Assembly: GCA_910587305.1 (NCBI GenBank)
Contig: CAJUKV010000038.1
Location: 1 to 32,645, forward strand
DNA length: 32,645 nucleotides
Origin: an uncultured Lachnospiraceae bacterium
Lineage (GTDB): Bacteria > Bacillota > Clostridia > Lachnospirales > Lachnospiraceae
Direction of reading: 5' to 3'
This document shows, piece after piece, positions 7,813 to 14,403 of this stretch. Positions within the stretch are counted from its first letter, which is position 1, and each line of letters begins with the position of its first letter. The notes under the pieces are model-generated. The model saw nothing but the letters and a program-made list of their open reading frames with translations. It was not told the DNA's origin and did no database searches. Both the position numbers and the translations under genes were made by a program.

Positions 7813-8598
7813 TTACCGGAAAAACGCCGCCCCTAAAATATACAGCAGCGCCAAATGTATCGGGTAAAAGGCATAAAAAATATATTTCAGCTTCATTCCT
7901 CTTTGCCCGTTGTACATTGCCACAAAAATAAAAGCCAGGGGAGCCGTAATCTCATACAAAAAGGCCGCGCAGCCTGCTATTATCTGCCCCGCCCTGTTCT
8001 TTCTGAAAAGGAACAGCAGGGCAATTGCTATGATCCCGTTTGCCCCATAATCGCAGCATATTTTCTCCGCCACAAAAGCCGCCGTCAAAAAACATGCGCC
8101 CATACCGGCCCACTTCACCCAGAGCCCGCCTGCAAGCTCCTCTGTTTTTTCCATCCCCCACATCATCAAAAAACCAAGAAAAAGGGTAAAGAAAACATTT
8201 TGACCCGTATGGTCGCTTATTTTTCCATAAAAGGCCAAATCAAAGGGCAGCTCCGAAAGGAGAGCAAACAGAAAAAGACGTTCCGCATACCTTACCCTGT
8301 TATGCGTCTTTTCAAATCCTTCTACCAGCAAAAAGCAGTAGATTGGAAAGGCAAGCCTGCCTATCACATTCCGCATTATCAGATAAGCCACATAGACCTG
8401 CCCTGTGACCCCCGCCTGAAGCATTTCCTGAATATAGGCAATGGAAAAATCCACTTTAAAGGTCAGTCCCTGGGAATTATGCGCCAAAAACTGACCCAGC
8501 AAAACAGCGCCGGTATGATCGATTAACATGGATATTACCGCTATTATTTTTAATGTGCTTCCGCTTATCCCTATGGTCTTTCGCATTCTTGTACCCAT
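7813..8598 (-). CDS. TraX-family integral membrane protein
   Basis: A 261-residue multi-spanning protein with the TraX hallmark near the N-terminus (LKIIAVISMLIDHTGAVLL) and the family segments GRLAFPIYCFLLVEGFEKT and RLFLFALLSELPFDLAF. TraX of the F plasmid N-acetylates pilin; the chromosomal Firmicute homologues resemble membrane acyltransferases, but their substrate is not known. About eight membrane segments are visible. Two starts are possible: 8598 (MGTRMRK) and 8586 (MRKTIG), neither with a strong ribosome site. No conjugation genes are nearby, so a transfer role is unlikely. A promoter at 8744-8772 gives a leader containing a repeat module related to that of the glucosidase gene. Confidence 0.85.
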   Translation of the reverse strand: MGTRMRKTIGISGSTLKIIAVISMLIDHTGAVLLGQFLAHNSQGLTFKVDFSIAYIQEMLQAGVTGQVYVAYLIMRNVIGRLAFPIYCFLLVEGFEKTHNRVRYAERLFLFALLSELPFDLAFYGKISDHTGQNVFFTLFLGFLMMWGMEKTEELAGGLWVKWAGMGACFLTAAFVAEKICCDYGANGIIAIALLFLFRKNRAGQIIAGCAAFLYEITAPLAFIFVAMYNGQRGMKLKYIFYAFYPIHLALLYILGAAFFR

Positions 8599-8700
8599 TC
8601 TCTTTATTCCCGCGAGGGTCCTTTGCCCCGCATCTTGCTGTGCTACAAGTTTGATGCCACGTCAGCTTGCTGCGGGATCTTTGACCTTCCTTCAATAGCC
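8599..8700 (-). repeat. Leader module before the TraX gene
   Basis: On the minus strand this begins GGTCAAAGATCCCGC and ends CTCGCGGGAATAAAG. The same outer sequences bracket a module in the glucosidase leader (about 32451-32527), but the interior differs. CCCGC and GCGGG can pair to close the module. It runs up to the TraX start codon. Confidence 0.6.
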
Positions 8701-8743
8701 CGGCAGCGCTTCATGACGCAGCTTCTTTTACTACAACTTCTCC

Positions 8744-8772
8744 ATCATACACGATTTTTTATCTTCTTTCAA
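8744..8772 (-). promoter_or_regulatory. Predicted sigma-A promoter of the TraX gene
   Basis: TTGAAA, a 17-nt spacer and TATGAT on the minus strand, about 145 nt before the coding start. Confidence 0.6.
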
Positions 8773-8813
8773 CAGTCTCCTTTTCATACTGGTATGGTTA
8801 AAAAGTTTTAATT

Positions 8814-8847
8814 TGGCACTTTTAGCAGTGCCACTTACGCATATAAT
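8814..8847 (+). promoter_or_regulatory. Promoter -10 with inverted-repeat operator before the ECF S-component
   Basis: TGGCACT-TTTAGC-AGTGCCA is a perfect 7-bp inverted repeat (8814-8833), followed by TATAAT at 8842-8847. There is no good -35 hexamer; the inverted repeat occupies that place. This suggests a regulator binding site. The predicted leader is only about 40 nt, too short for a vitamin riboswitch. Confidence 0.6.
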
Positions 8848-8890
8848 AAGATACAACAATTCACTTAAGCATTTCAGGAGGACTAAACTT

Positions 8891-9490
8891 ATGAAAAACC
8901 AAAATGTACAAAAAATTGCAATGACCGGACTCATGGCCGCTTTATCCTACGTAGTATTTACTTTTCTGCAGATTAAAATTCCCCTTCCCGGAGGCGACGC
9001 CACATCCATCCATTTAGGAAACGCCGTGTGCGTGCTTGGGGCTTTGATTCTCGGAGGTTTCTACGGCGGCCTTGGGGGCGCTATCGGAATGACCATCGGC
9101 GATCTGCTTGACCCTGTTTATGTGGTGTATGCTCCCAAGACCTTTTTCTTAAAGCTGTGCATCGGTTTGGTTACAGGGCTGATTGCTCACAAAATTGGCA
9201 GGATTACCCTGGAAACCGACCATAAAAAGGTTGCAATCCTGACAGTTCTCGCCGCTGTGGGCGGACTGTTGTTTAACGTAATTTTTGACCCCTTAATCGG
9301 ATACTTTTACAAGCTTGCTATTTTAGGAAAACCTGCGGCGGAACTTACCCTTGCATGGAATGTGGCTTCCACCTCCATCAATGCGGTTACCTCCACCATT
9401 GTGGCTTCCCTTGTGTATCTGGCCCTCCGGCCCGCTTTGAAGAAGGCAGGACTTTTCTTTGTTATCGGGAAGGAGAAGGGGGCGAACTAA
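8891..9490 (+). CDS. ECF transporter S component (DUF1393-type)
   Basis: A 199-residue membrane protein of the ECF S-component superfamily. It begins MKNQNVQKIAMTGLMAALSY, then has about six membrane segments including the Gly-rich GNAVCVLGALILGGFYGGL and IGMTIGDLL, typical of the family once called DUF1393. S components bind a vitamin or trace compound and dock onto a shared EcfA-A'-T energising module, which is not beside this gene. The start follows AGGAGGACTAAACTT; the frame extends 26 codons further but without a site. One of only two plus-strand genes here. No riboswitch was found, but an inverted repeat overlaps its promoter. The substrate cannot be told from sequence. Confidence 0.85.
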   Translation: MKNQNVQKIAMTGLMAALSYVVFTFLQIKIPLPGGDATSIHLGNAVCVLGALILGGFYGGLGGAIGMTIGDLLDPVYVVYAPKTFFLKLCIGLVTGLIAHKIGRITLETDHKKVAILTVLAAVGGLLFNVIFDPLIGYFYKLAILGKPAAELTLAWNVASTSINAVTSTIVASLVYLALRPALKKAGLFFVIGKEKGAN

Positions 9491-9567
9491 TCTGTCAATG
9501 CCTGAAAGAATGGTTGATGGAGCAGAAACAGAATTTTTAATTTCCTATTTATGTCGGCTGTACAAGG

Positions 9568-9597
9568 TTGTGATAATCCGGAAGTGTATGTTATAAT
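9568..9597 (+). promoter_or_regulatory. Predicted promoter of the PD-(D/E)XK gene
   Basis: TTGTGA, an 18-nt spacer and TATAAT, about 100 nt before the start at 9697. Confidence 0.6.
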
Positions 9598-9641
9598 TTT
9601 TATATACAAAGGAACTACTGTGAAAAATAAATTTTTTACAG

Positions 9642-9669
9642 GCAAATTTGTGCTTACGCCCAAATTTGC
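9642..9669 (+). repeat. CAAATTTG leader hairpin before the PD-(D/E)XK gene
   Basis: GCAAATTTG and CAAATTTGC form a perfect 9-bp stem with a 10-nt loop, followed by GGGCCATTGGAA and the ribosome site GGAGGATT. The downstream part is closely similar to the leaders of the cysteine hydrolase and metQ, here on the plus strand, so the element follows gene direction. Confidence 0.75.
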
Positions 9670-9696
9670 GGGCCATTGGAAACATGGAGGATTCCT

Positions 9697-10545
9697 ATGA
9701 AAGACAAAAAAATACAATGGCATCCGGGATTTGTGGCGGCCATGAATCTGGAATTTGCGCAAGACAGGCCAGGGCTGATATTTGAAAAAGAGTACAACCT
9801 GAACACAAAGCCGTTAGAAATAGACTTGCTGGTGATAAAAAAAGACCCTGCCGTGAAGATATCCAACGAAATAGGAAATCTTTTCAGGGGGCATAATATC
9901 ATGGAATATAAGTCTCCGGAAGACGGACTTGATATAGATGCATTTTATAAGGCGGGAGCTTACGCGGGACTCTATAAATCTTATGGCGAGACTACGGATG
10001 CGATAAAAGCCGACGATGTGACGGTATCCCTCGTAAGGGAAGCCAGACCGACGGGCTTATTCCGGTATTTCACAGAACATCATTATACGGTATTGAATCC
10101 CTACCGTGGAATATACTATGTTGAAGGAGCAGTCTTATTTCCGACCCAAATCGTTGTTACAGGGGAATTGGACGAAGTGTCGCATATCTGGCTGAGCGCA
10201 TTGTCAGAGCGGATGGAAGAGCAGGAAATGGTCAGGCTGCTGGAAAGTGCCGGAAAATTATCAGGGAAAGCAGATAAAGAATTTGCGGATTCCGTCCTGG
10301 AAGTAAGCATTGGAGCAAATAAACATATGATTCAAAAGTTGATGGGAGAGGATAGTATGTGTCAGGCGTTGATGGAGATTATGGAGCCGCAGTTGCTGCT
10401 CAGGGAAAAAGAAGGAAGAATCGAAGGAAGAATTGAAGGAACAGTAGATACAATGAGAGAGTTCGGGCGTGGAGATGATGAGATAAAAGAAATGATTATA
10501 CGCAAGTATTCTCTTACCGATGAGGAAGCCGAAGCATATTTGTAA
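9697..10545 (+). CDS. PD-(D/E)XK nuclease-like protein (Rpn/putative transposase type)
   Basis: A 282-residue protein with a PD-(D/E)XK-like core: Asp43 in EIDLLVIKK, then Glu70 and Lys72 in IMEYKSPEDG. The C-terminal third holds the repeat REKEGRIEGRIEGTVD and ends in a helical tail (IKEMIIRKYSLTDEEAEAYL), a layout seen in multi-copy proteins annotated as Rpn-like recombination-promoting nucleases or putative transposases in gut Clostridia. The start at 9697 is chosen for GGAGG 7 nt upstream. It has its own promoter and a CAAATTTG hairpin leader, and a strong hairpin follows the stop. No terminal inverted repeats or target duplication were found, so there is no direct evidence of mobility. 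Function in the cell is not known. Confidence 0.8.
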   Translation: MKDKKIQWHPGFVAAMNLEFAQDRPGLIFEKEYNLNTKPLEIDLLVIKKDPAVKISNEIGNLFRGHNIMEYKSPEDGLDIDAFYKAGAYAGLYKSYGETTDAIKADDVTVSLVREARPTGLFRYFTEHHYTVLNPYRGIYYVEGAVLFPTQIVVTGELDEVSHIWLSALSERMEEQEMVRLLESAGKLSGKADKEFADSVLEVSIGANKHMIQKLMGEDSMCQALMEIMEPQLLLREKEGRIEGRIEGTVDTMREFGRGDDEIKEMIIRKYSLTDEEAEAYL

Positions 10546-10566
10546 GTGCGAATCCTCTTATTTCAT

Positions 10567-10593
10567 CGGGCAGGGAAGATTTCTCCCTGCCCG
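10567..10593 (+). terminator. GC-rich hairpin after the PD-(D/E)XK gene
   Basis: CGGGCAGGGA and TCCCTGCCCG form a perfect 10-bp stem with a 7-nt loop, 21 nt past the stop. No U-tract follows, so it may act as a 3' end stabiliser or a Rho-independent-like pause rather than a canonical terminator. Confidence 0.5.
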
Positions 10594-10647
10594 CCGCGCG
10601 GCCCGTGCGCCTCTTTAGCGGCATATTTCCTCTGCGAGGGCCTGTAT

Positions 10648-10690
10648 ATCAAACGCTGCCACGCTTCGCGAGACAGCTTATTAATTAAAA
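10648..10690. repeat. Direct repeat flanking the small membrane gene (copy 1)
   Basis: About 43 bp almost identical to 11007-11048, sharing GCCACGCTTCGCG and GACAGCTTATT. The two copies flank the small membrane protein gene. In copy 2 the segment forms the end of the DUF4097 gene and the short spacer after it, so copy 1 looks like a duplicated gene end. Confidence 0.7.
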
Positions 10691-10726
10691 CAAGCTGGTC
10701 TCAATTTGAGATCCAGCTTGTTTTTG
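10689..10726 (-). terminator. Bidirectional terminator ending the PadR operon
   Basis: AACAAGCTGG and CCAGCTTGTT, extended by TCTCAA/TTGAGA with a bulge, form a long stem. The minus strand reads into TTGTTTTAATTAAT and the plus strand into TTGTTTTTG. It lies about 20 nt past the small membrane gene. Confidence 0.8.
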
Positions 10727-10746
10727 TCCCTCTGTTAAATCTGTGT

Positions 10747-10989
10747 TCAGATACCGCATGGTTTAAGCGGATGCAGCAAAAACCCGGCCAGTTTGAAACA
10801 GGAAATCCCCAAAGGAATCAGCAGCAAGGTACAGCAAAAAATCACGCCAATTACGCCGCACAAAATAGCGCAGGGGAGACAAACCGCCAGTTTAAACACC
10901 AGCTTCAACACACCGCCCAAAAGATGAAAGCAAAATCCCAATACCAAAAACAGTATCAATAAAGTCAATAATACGATTAAGGTAACCAT
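10747..10989 (-). CDS. Small hydrophobic membrane protein, last gene of the PadR operon
   Basis: An 80-residue, strongly hydrophobic protein with two or three membrane segments (MVTLIVLLTLLILFLVLGF, then a Cys-rich LPCAILCGVIGVIFCCTLLL). The start at 10989 is chosen because GGAGG lies 7 nt upstream; an ATG two codons earlier is too close. It lies 47 nt after the DUF4097 gene and just before the operon terminator, so it is probably co-transcribed. I do not recognise the family. The context suggests an accessory membrane partner of the DUF1700/DUF4097 pair. Confidence 0.7.
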   Translation of the reverse strand: MVTLIVLLTLLILFLVLGFCFHLLGGVLKLVFKLAVCLPCAILCGVIGVIFCCTLLLIPLGISCFKLAGFLLHPLKPCGI

Positions 10990-11006
10990 TCTCATTCCTC
11001 CTGTTC

Positions 11007-11048
11007 ATCAAGCGCCGCCACGCTTCGCGGGACAGCTTATTTATTAAA
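11007..11048. repeat. Direct repeat flanking the small membrane gene (copy 2)
   Basis: Partner of 10648-10690, differing at only a few positions. It covers the last four codons and stop of the DUF4097 gene and most of the spacer before the small membrane gene. Confidence 0.7.
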
Positions 11049-12002
11049 ATATATGGAAATGTTTCCCATGCTGCATTCCAGTTCGATTGTCTTTGAAGCG
11101 CCGTTTTGAATCGTTCTTTCCGCCGCAAGGGCTGAAACACTGCTTCCATTTATATCAATATTCCCGGCGCTGCATTCAAGTTCATAATTGTAATCACTTT
11201 CTTCTCCGTTAAGAAAAAGCTCTATATTTCCCATGCCGCATTCCGCGTTCAGATCATTTTCCACAGCCCCTTCATAAAAACATTCTCCCATTCCAACCGC
11301 CAGAGAAAGATCCTGAGCGCGCATTTGATTGGCATTAAAATTCCCCGCTCCAATATCCGCCGAAAGCTCCTTTGCCTCCACCTGGTTCATGACGCATTCC
11401 CCGGCCCCTATCTGTACCGACACTTCTTCCGCCTGCAGGGACGCAAGCTCCATCCTGCCCGCCCCGATTTCGATATCCGCCTCGTTAAAATGGCTTCCCG
11501 CCGGAAAAGTCAAAGTAAAAATATTTTTATTGGTATTTGTTCCAAATGTCTTAATTCCTGTAAATCCTTCCAGATGTAAGGTTTTATCCTTCACCCGGTA
11601 ATTGCAGCCTCCAACACCTTCTATGGTAATATCCACCATGCCGTCCGCCGCTTCTTTCTCCCTGATATAAAAATCTCCCGCTCCTAATTCAAGCTCCAGA
11701 TTTCTGATATCTTCTACGGATATCCTGTCTTCCCACACTTCGGCTTTTGCCTTTTTACCATTTACCGTAAGATGAGTAGGATTTGTTCCCCAATTATGGT
11801 GCCATCCGCCGCCGGTTATCCTGTCTGCAAAGCTTTCAAACACATTCTCCGCCGTCTCCAGCTTTCCGTCCAGGTATGCGTCATTTTTGATTATATGCAG
11901 CGCATTGATGCCGCCAACAGCCCCGCTGATAAGGCAAAAAACGATTCCTACTACCATCAAAATACCTGCCGCAATAAAACTTCCCTTCACAAATTTATTC
12001 AT
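11037..12002 (-). CDS. DUF4097-family beta-strand-repeat membrane protein
   Basis: A 321-residue protein with one N-terminal membrane anchor (residues about 7-35) and an exported-side domain made of short repeating beta strands. The repeats show as recurring ELGAGDFYI, EIGAGRMELA, QIGAGECVM, DIGAGNFNA, AVGMGECFY, ECGMGNIEL and ECSAGNIDI units, each about 20 residues, as in a beta-helix or roll. This is the DUF4097/LiaG-like fold, often found with envelope-stress systems; its biochemical role is unknown. Its ATG shares a base with the stop of the DUF1700 gene (TAATG), with GGAGGGGG ahead, so translation is coupled. It is third in the PadR operon. Confidence 0.88.
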   Translation of the reverse strand: MNKFVKGSFIAAGILMVVGIVFCLISGAVGGINALHIIKNDAYLDGKLETAENVFESFADRITGGGWHHNWGTNPTHLTVNGKKAKAEVWEDRISVEDIRNLELELGAGDFYIREKEAADGMVDITIEGVGGCNYRVKDKTLHLEGFTGIKTFGTNTNKNIFTLTFPAGSHFNEADIEIGAGRMELASLQAEEVSVQIGAGECVMNQVEAKELSADIGAGNFNANQMRAQDLSLAVGMGECFYEGAVENDLNAECGMGNIELFLNGEESDYNYELECSAGNIDINGSSVSALAAERTIQNGASKTIELECSMGNISIYFNK

Positions 12003-12940
12003 TACTTTCCCCCTCCTATCATATTCGTCACCTTTTTATAAAGATACTTAATACCACGCCAAGCGCCAGGCATCGCTTTTGTTGCCAGAAAATACGTAAA
12101 GAGCATACAAAAAATCCCTAAGGCCCCGCAAATAAAGCCCGCTCCCAAAAGACCGATTCCCTTAATCGGGGAGACAAAAAGGCAGCCGATTCCCGTTACC
12201 ACCAAAAGAACCGCCGCAAAATAAAGAACAAAAGCCGATGCGGCTATGGCAATAGCCGCTGCCGCTATGGTGGCAACTATGCCAAACAGAGTGCCTACAA
12301 TTCCCCCTATGCCGCCTAAAATGGCCGGCGCTAAGAGAACGCAGCCGATTATAATAAGCGCAATCGCCCAGGTCGACATCCCTTTTTTCTTTTCTCCGGA
12401 ACTGGTTTTTATCTCGCCCGTATAAGCGCCGGCTCCACCGGTACCGTTTTCTTGATAACCGCCGGTACGGGAATTGTCATATCCTGCCTGACCGCTTTGT
12501 CCGTAAGCGCTCTTTTGACTTTCCCCATAAGCGCCTGACCGGCTTTCCCCGCAGCCTTCTTTTTGGGGATTCTCATAATATGCCGAACTTTCACCCTTGT
12601 TTTTACCGGCAGACATATTCTTTTCCTGTCCTGCAAAGATATCCTTTTCCCCGGCGTTTGCCTGATATTCTCTTTTTATTACAGGATTTTGCTGGGACGA
12701 CGGCGTGCTTGTAAACCCGTTTTCCGTAAACTCACCGGAACCGGAATTGTCGCTTAAGCCATCCCTGACAATTCCTGCCACCTGCGCAGGCGATCCAAGG
12801 GCTTTTATAACCTCCTGCTCATTTTCCCTTCCCGCGTCGTTGAAATAGTCATTATAATATTGAAGCGCCTCCTCCTTCTCGCTTGGCGAAATATCAGAGA
12901 GTAATTCCTCCAATTGCCGCATAAATTCCCATCTGCTCAT
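12002..12940 (-). CDS. DUF1700-family membrane protein with octapeptide-repeat linker
   Basis: A 312-residue protein in three parts. Residues 1-60 are the DUF1700/HAAS-type helical domain (MSRWEFMRQLEELLSDISPS, then YYNDYFNDAG and EQEVIKALGSPAQVA). Residues about 61-187 are a polar low-complexity linker rich in Gly, Ser, Asn, Gln and Tyr; within it residues 132-171 read as five imperfect octapeptides (ESRSGAYG, ESQKSAYG, QSGQAGYD, NSRTGGYQ, ENGTGGAG). Residues about 190-290 are three or four membrane helices. The start overlaps the PadR stop (ATGA). DUF1700 proteins commonly follow PadR regulators and precede DUF4097 proteins; the set is thought to respond to envelope stress, but no activity is established. 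The long linker is unusual for the family as I know it. Confidence 0.88.
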   Translation of the reverse strand: MSRWEFMRQLEELLSDISPSEKEEALQYYNDYFNDAGRENEQEVIKALGSPAQVAGIVRDGLSDNSGSGEFTENGFTSTPSSQQNPVIKREYQANAGEKDIFAGQEKNMSAGKNKGESSAYYENPQKEGCGESRSGAYGESQKSAYGQSGQAGYDNSRTGGYQENGTGGAGAYTGEIKTSSGEKKKGMSTWAIALIIIGCVLLAPAILGGIGGIVGTLFGIVATIAAAAIAIAASAFVLYFAAVLLVVTGIGCLFVSPIKGIGLLGAGFICGALGIFCMLFTYFLATKAMPGAWRGIKYLYKKVTNMIGGGK

Positions 12941-13260
12941 TCTTTCATTCCTCCCTCAAATATACTGTTAATTTTAGCAGAATATTTTCTCCATTCACTT
13001 TCATATAAATTAAGCTGCAAGCGCCCTTTTTCCGTAGCCTTGTAATACCTTCTGTTCCTGCCGGCACACTCCATATCGTAAACCTCAAGGCATTCATCCT
13101 TTTGCAGCCTTCTAAGTACCGGGTACAGAGTGGATTCCGAAAGCTCAATCGCCTGTCTTACATCCTGCGTAATTTTATATCCGTAGGCTCCCTCCGGCTC
13201 CCTGGATACAACTGCCAGCACAATGGCGTCCAAGAGCGCTGCTCCTGTGTTAAAGACCAT
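12937..13260 (-). CDS. PadR-family transcriptional regulator
   Basis: A 107-residue PadR-type winged-helix repressor. It shows the family signature YGYKITQDVRQAIELSESTLYPVLRRLQKDE as separate short motifs (YGYKI, then SESTLYPVLRRL), the wing RNRRYYKATEKG and a short C-terminal dimer helix. The start follows AAGGAGGGAGCT. It is first of four genes coupled by overlapping stops and starts. Its promoter is covered by a large inverted repeat made of PadR-like ATAC/GTAT half-sites, so autorepression of the whole operon is the expected control. Confidence 0.93.
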   Translation of the reverse strand: MVFNTGAALLDAIVLAVVSREPEGAYGYKITQDVRQAIELSESTLYPVLRRLQKDECLEVYDMECAGRNRRYYKATEKGRLQLNLYESEWRKYSAKINSIFEGGMKE

Positions 13261-13285
13261 AGCTCCCTCCTTATATTTCCTTTAT

Positions 13286-13353
13286 AATATTATATGGCAT
13301 ATAGTATTGTATTTGATACACATACTATATGCCATATAATATTGTTTTGTCAA
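13286..13353 (-). promoter_or_regulatory. PadR operon promoter inside a 58-bp inverted repeat
   Basis: Two perfect 22-nt arms (13286-13307 and 13322-13343) are separated by 14 nt. Each arm contains the smaller palindrome ATATG-(C/G)-CATAT next to ATACT/AGTAT. On the minus strand TTGACA (13348-13353), an 18-nt spacer and TATAGT (13324-13329) form a promoter; the promoter-proximal arm overlaps the -10 and spacer, and the other arm lies past the start point. A second TATAAT sits in the distal arm. Confidence 0.85.
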
Positions 13354-13397
13354 TAGCTTTATTCTTAATTTTTACAGAAACTATTTCATGCTCCGGA

Positions 13398-14072
13398 TTA
13401 TTCTTTCGCCATCGCCTTCACTTTTGCCAGCCCTTTCTCAACCGGCGGCAGCATTAAGAGCATTACCGTGATAACAGCCTCCGGCCCCAAATAGGCTCCG
13501 TTGTAAATAAGGGAATAAACGGGCGCTGACATATCGTAATAGACCCCATTGCTTCCAAAGAAAATCATACCTGACAAAAAAGTAAAGAAATATCTTCCCA
13601 AAACCCCCAAAATATAGCCCCATAGCAGCCCCCTCTTTTTATTTGCAAACACACCGGAAAGCCCCAAAGCTCCGAAGCCAAAAATGTAATCCATAAAAAG
13701 CTGTGCAATGCCAATGATGTAAGGGTCCACTATCAGCTGCAGCAGCCCATAGGCAATCGCCGACATAAGCCCCGCCCGCAGCCCAAACATGTATCCAATA
13801 AGACAGATAAACAACATGCTGCACAGGGTAACGGAACCGCCCATAGGCATATCCGCCAGCTTAATCATACTGGTCACCATGCCAAGAGCCATAGCCGCCG
13901 CGGAAAACACCAGCTGCTTTGTGCCGACTTTTTTCTTTTTATCCTCCCCCACAAGACAGCCCAATATGAGCACTACAAGCATAAGCGCAATAAATGCCCC
14001 ATACCCGGCCCCCGTCAGTTCAAAATAGCTGCCCCACTGTTCATCCACAATTTCTTTCACAAAAAAAGACAT
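13398..14072 (-). CDS. thiT: Thiamine ECF transporter S component ThiT
   Basis: A 224-residue six-helix S component of the ThiT (YuaJ) family, which binds thiamine and docks on a shared EcfA-A'-T module. The segment MIKLADMPMGGSVTLCSMLFI is the family's signature around the ligand pocket, and GLRAGLMSAIAYGLLQLIVDPY is also characteristic. A TPP riboswitch lies upstream, which fixes the vitamin. The start has AAGGAGG 7 nt upstream, separated by seven T. The neighbouring EcfT/double-ATPase cassette is transcribed separately and is of the dedicated type, so the energising partner of this protein may lie elsewhere. Confidence 0.93.
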   Translation of the reverse strand: MSFFVKEIVDEQWGSYFELTGAGYGAFIALMLVVLILGCLVGEDKKKKVGTKQLVFSAAAMALGMVTSMIKLADMPMGGSVTLCSMLFICLIGYMFGLRAGLMSAIAYGLLQLIVDPYIIGIAQLFMDYIFGFGALGLSGVFANKKRGLLWGYILGVLGRYFFTFLSGMIFFGSNGVYYDMSAPVYSLIYNGAYLGPEAVITVMLLMLPPVEKGLAKVKAMAKE

Positions 14073-14079
14073 AAAAAAA

Positions 14080-14113
14080 CCTCCTTATCATTATGATGAC
14101 ATCACAGGAGGAG
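14080..14113 (-). promoter_or_regulatory. Possible ribosome-site-masking hairpin in the thiT leader
   Basis: On the minus strand CTCCTCCT (14106-14113) can pair with AAGGAGG (14080-14086), the ribosome site of thiT, and seven T follow. The stem is short, about 6 bp. It could be the output end of the TPP riboswitch acting on translation, possibly also on termination. No pairing partner in the aptamer was identified by eye. Confidence 0.45.
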
Positions 14114-14289
14114 TTGCGTTTCACAAATATTTTTTATCTAATCCCATAAAACCCTGAAAACTATATCAAACCGGCAAAACGACGGATTCGGCGCCGCCAA
14201 CGCTGCCACACCACGCGCTTCACGGTTCGGCCATTCTCCAAACGCTTCACGATATAACTTATGGAATTAGAACATACCATTTATGAAAA

Positions 14290-14388
14290 TCAGCTTCCCT
14301 ACGCCGGTATTGTCCGGTTCAGGTAATGAGGGTCTGCGCGCGGCTCATCTTCGTCCACACGCACTCTCAGCTTGCGCTCCCCTAGCGA
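14290..14388 (-). ncRNA. TPP riboswitch (THI element)
   Basis: On the minus strand the conserved TPP aptamer elements appear in order: GGGGAGC, GCTGAGA (14365-14371), GACCC (14330-14334), ACCTGA (14319-14324), CCGG-ATACCGG and CGTAGGGAAGC. It controls thiT, whose start is about 220 nt further on. That spacing is long; the expression platform probably lies near the ribosome site. Confidence 0.95.
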
Positions 14389-14403
14389 TATTTAATTAAT
14401 AAT

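Noticed and set aside
7855..8526. 223-residue plus-strand open frame opposite the TraX gene
   Set aside because: Antisense shadow: no ribosome site, no recognisable domain, and the minus-strand frame has clear TraX motifs.
8814..8833. CIRCE (HrcA) operator
   Set aside because: TGGCACT-N6-AGTGCCA resembles it only loosely; CIRCE has 9-nt arms TTAGCACTC/GAGTGCTAA and a 9-nt spacer, and the gene is not a chaperone.
8848..8890. FMN, TPP or preQ1 riboswitch before the ECF S-component
   Set aside because: The predicted leader is about 40 nt and shows none of the conserved aptamer elements.
9642..10593. Insertion sequence bounded by the hairpins around the PD-(D/E)XK gene
   Set aside because: The upstream and downstream hairpins are unrelated in sequence and no target duplication was seen.
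11500..12000. Sortase or LPXTG-type surface protein
   Set aside because: The DUF4097 protein has an N-terminal anchor and no C-terminal sorting signal.
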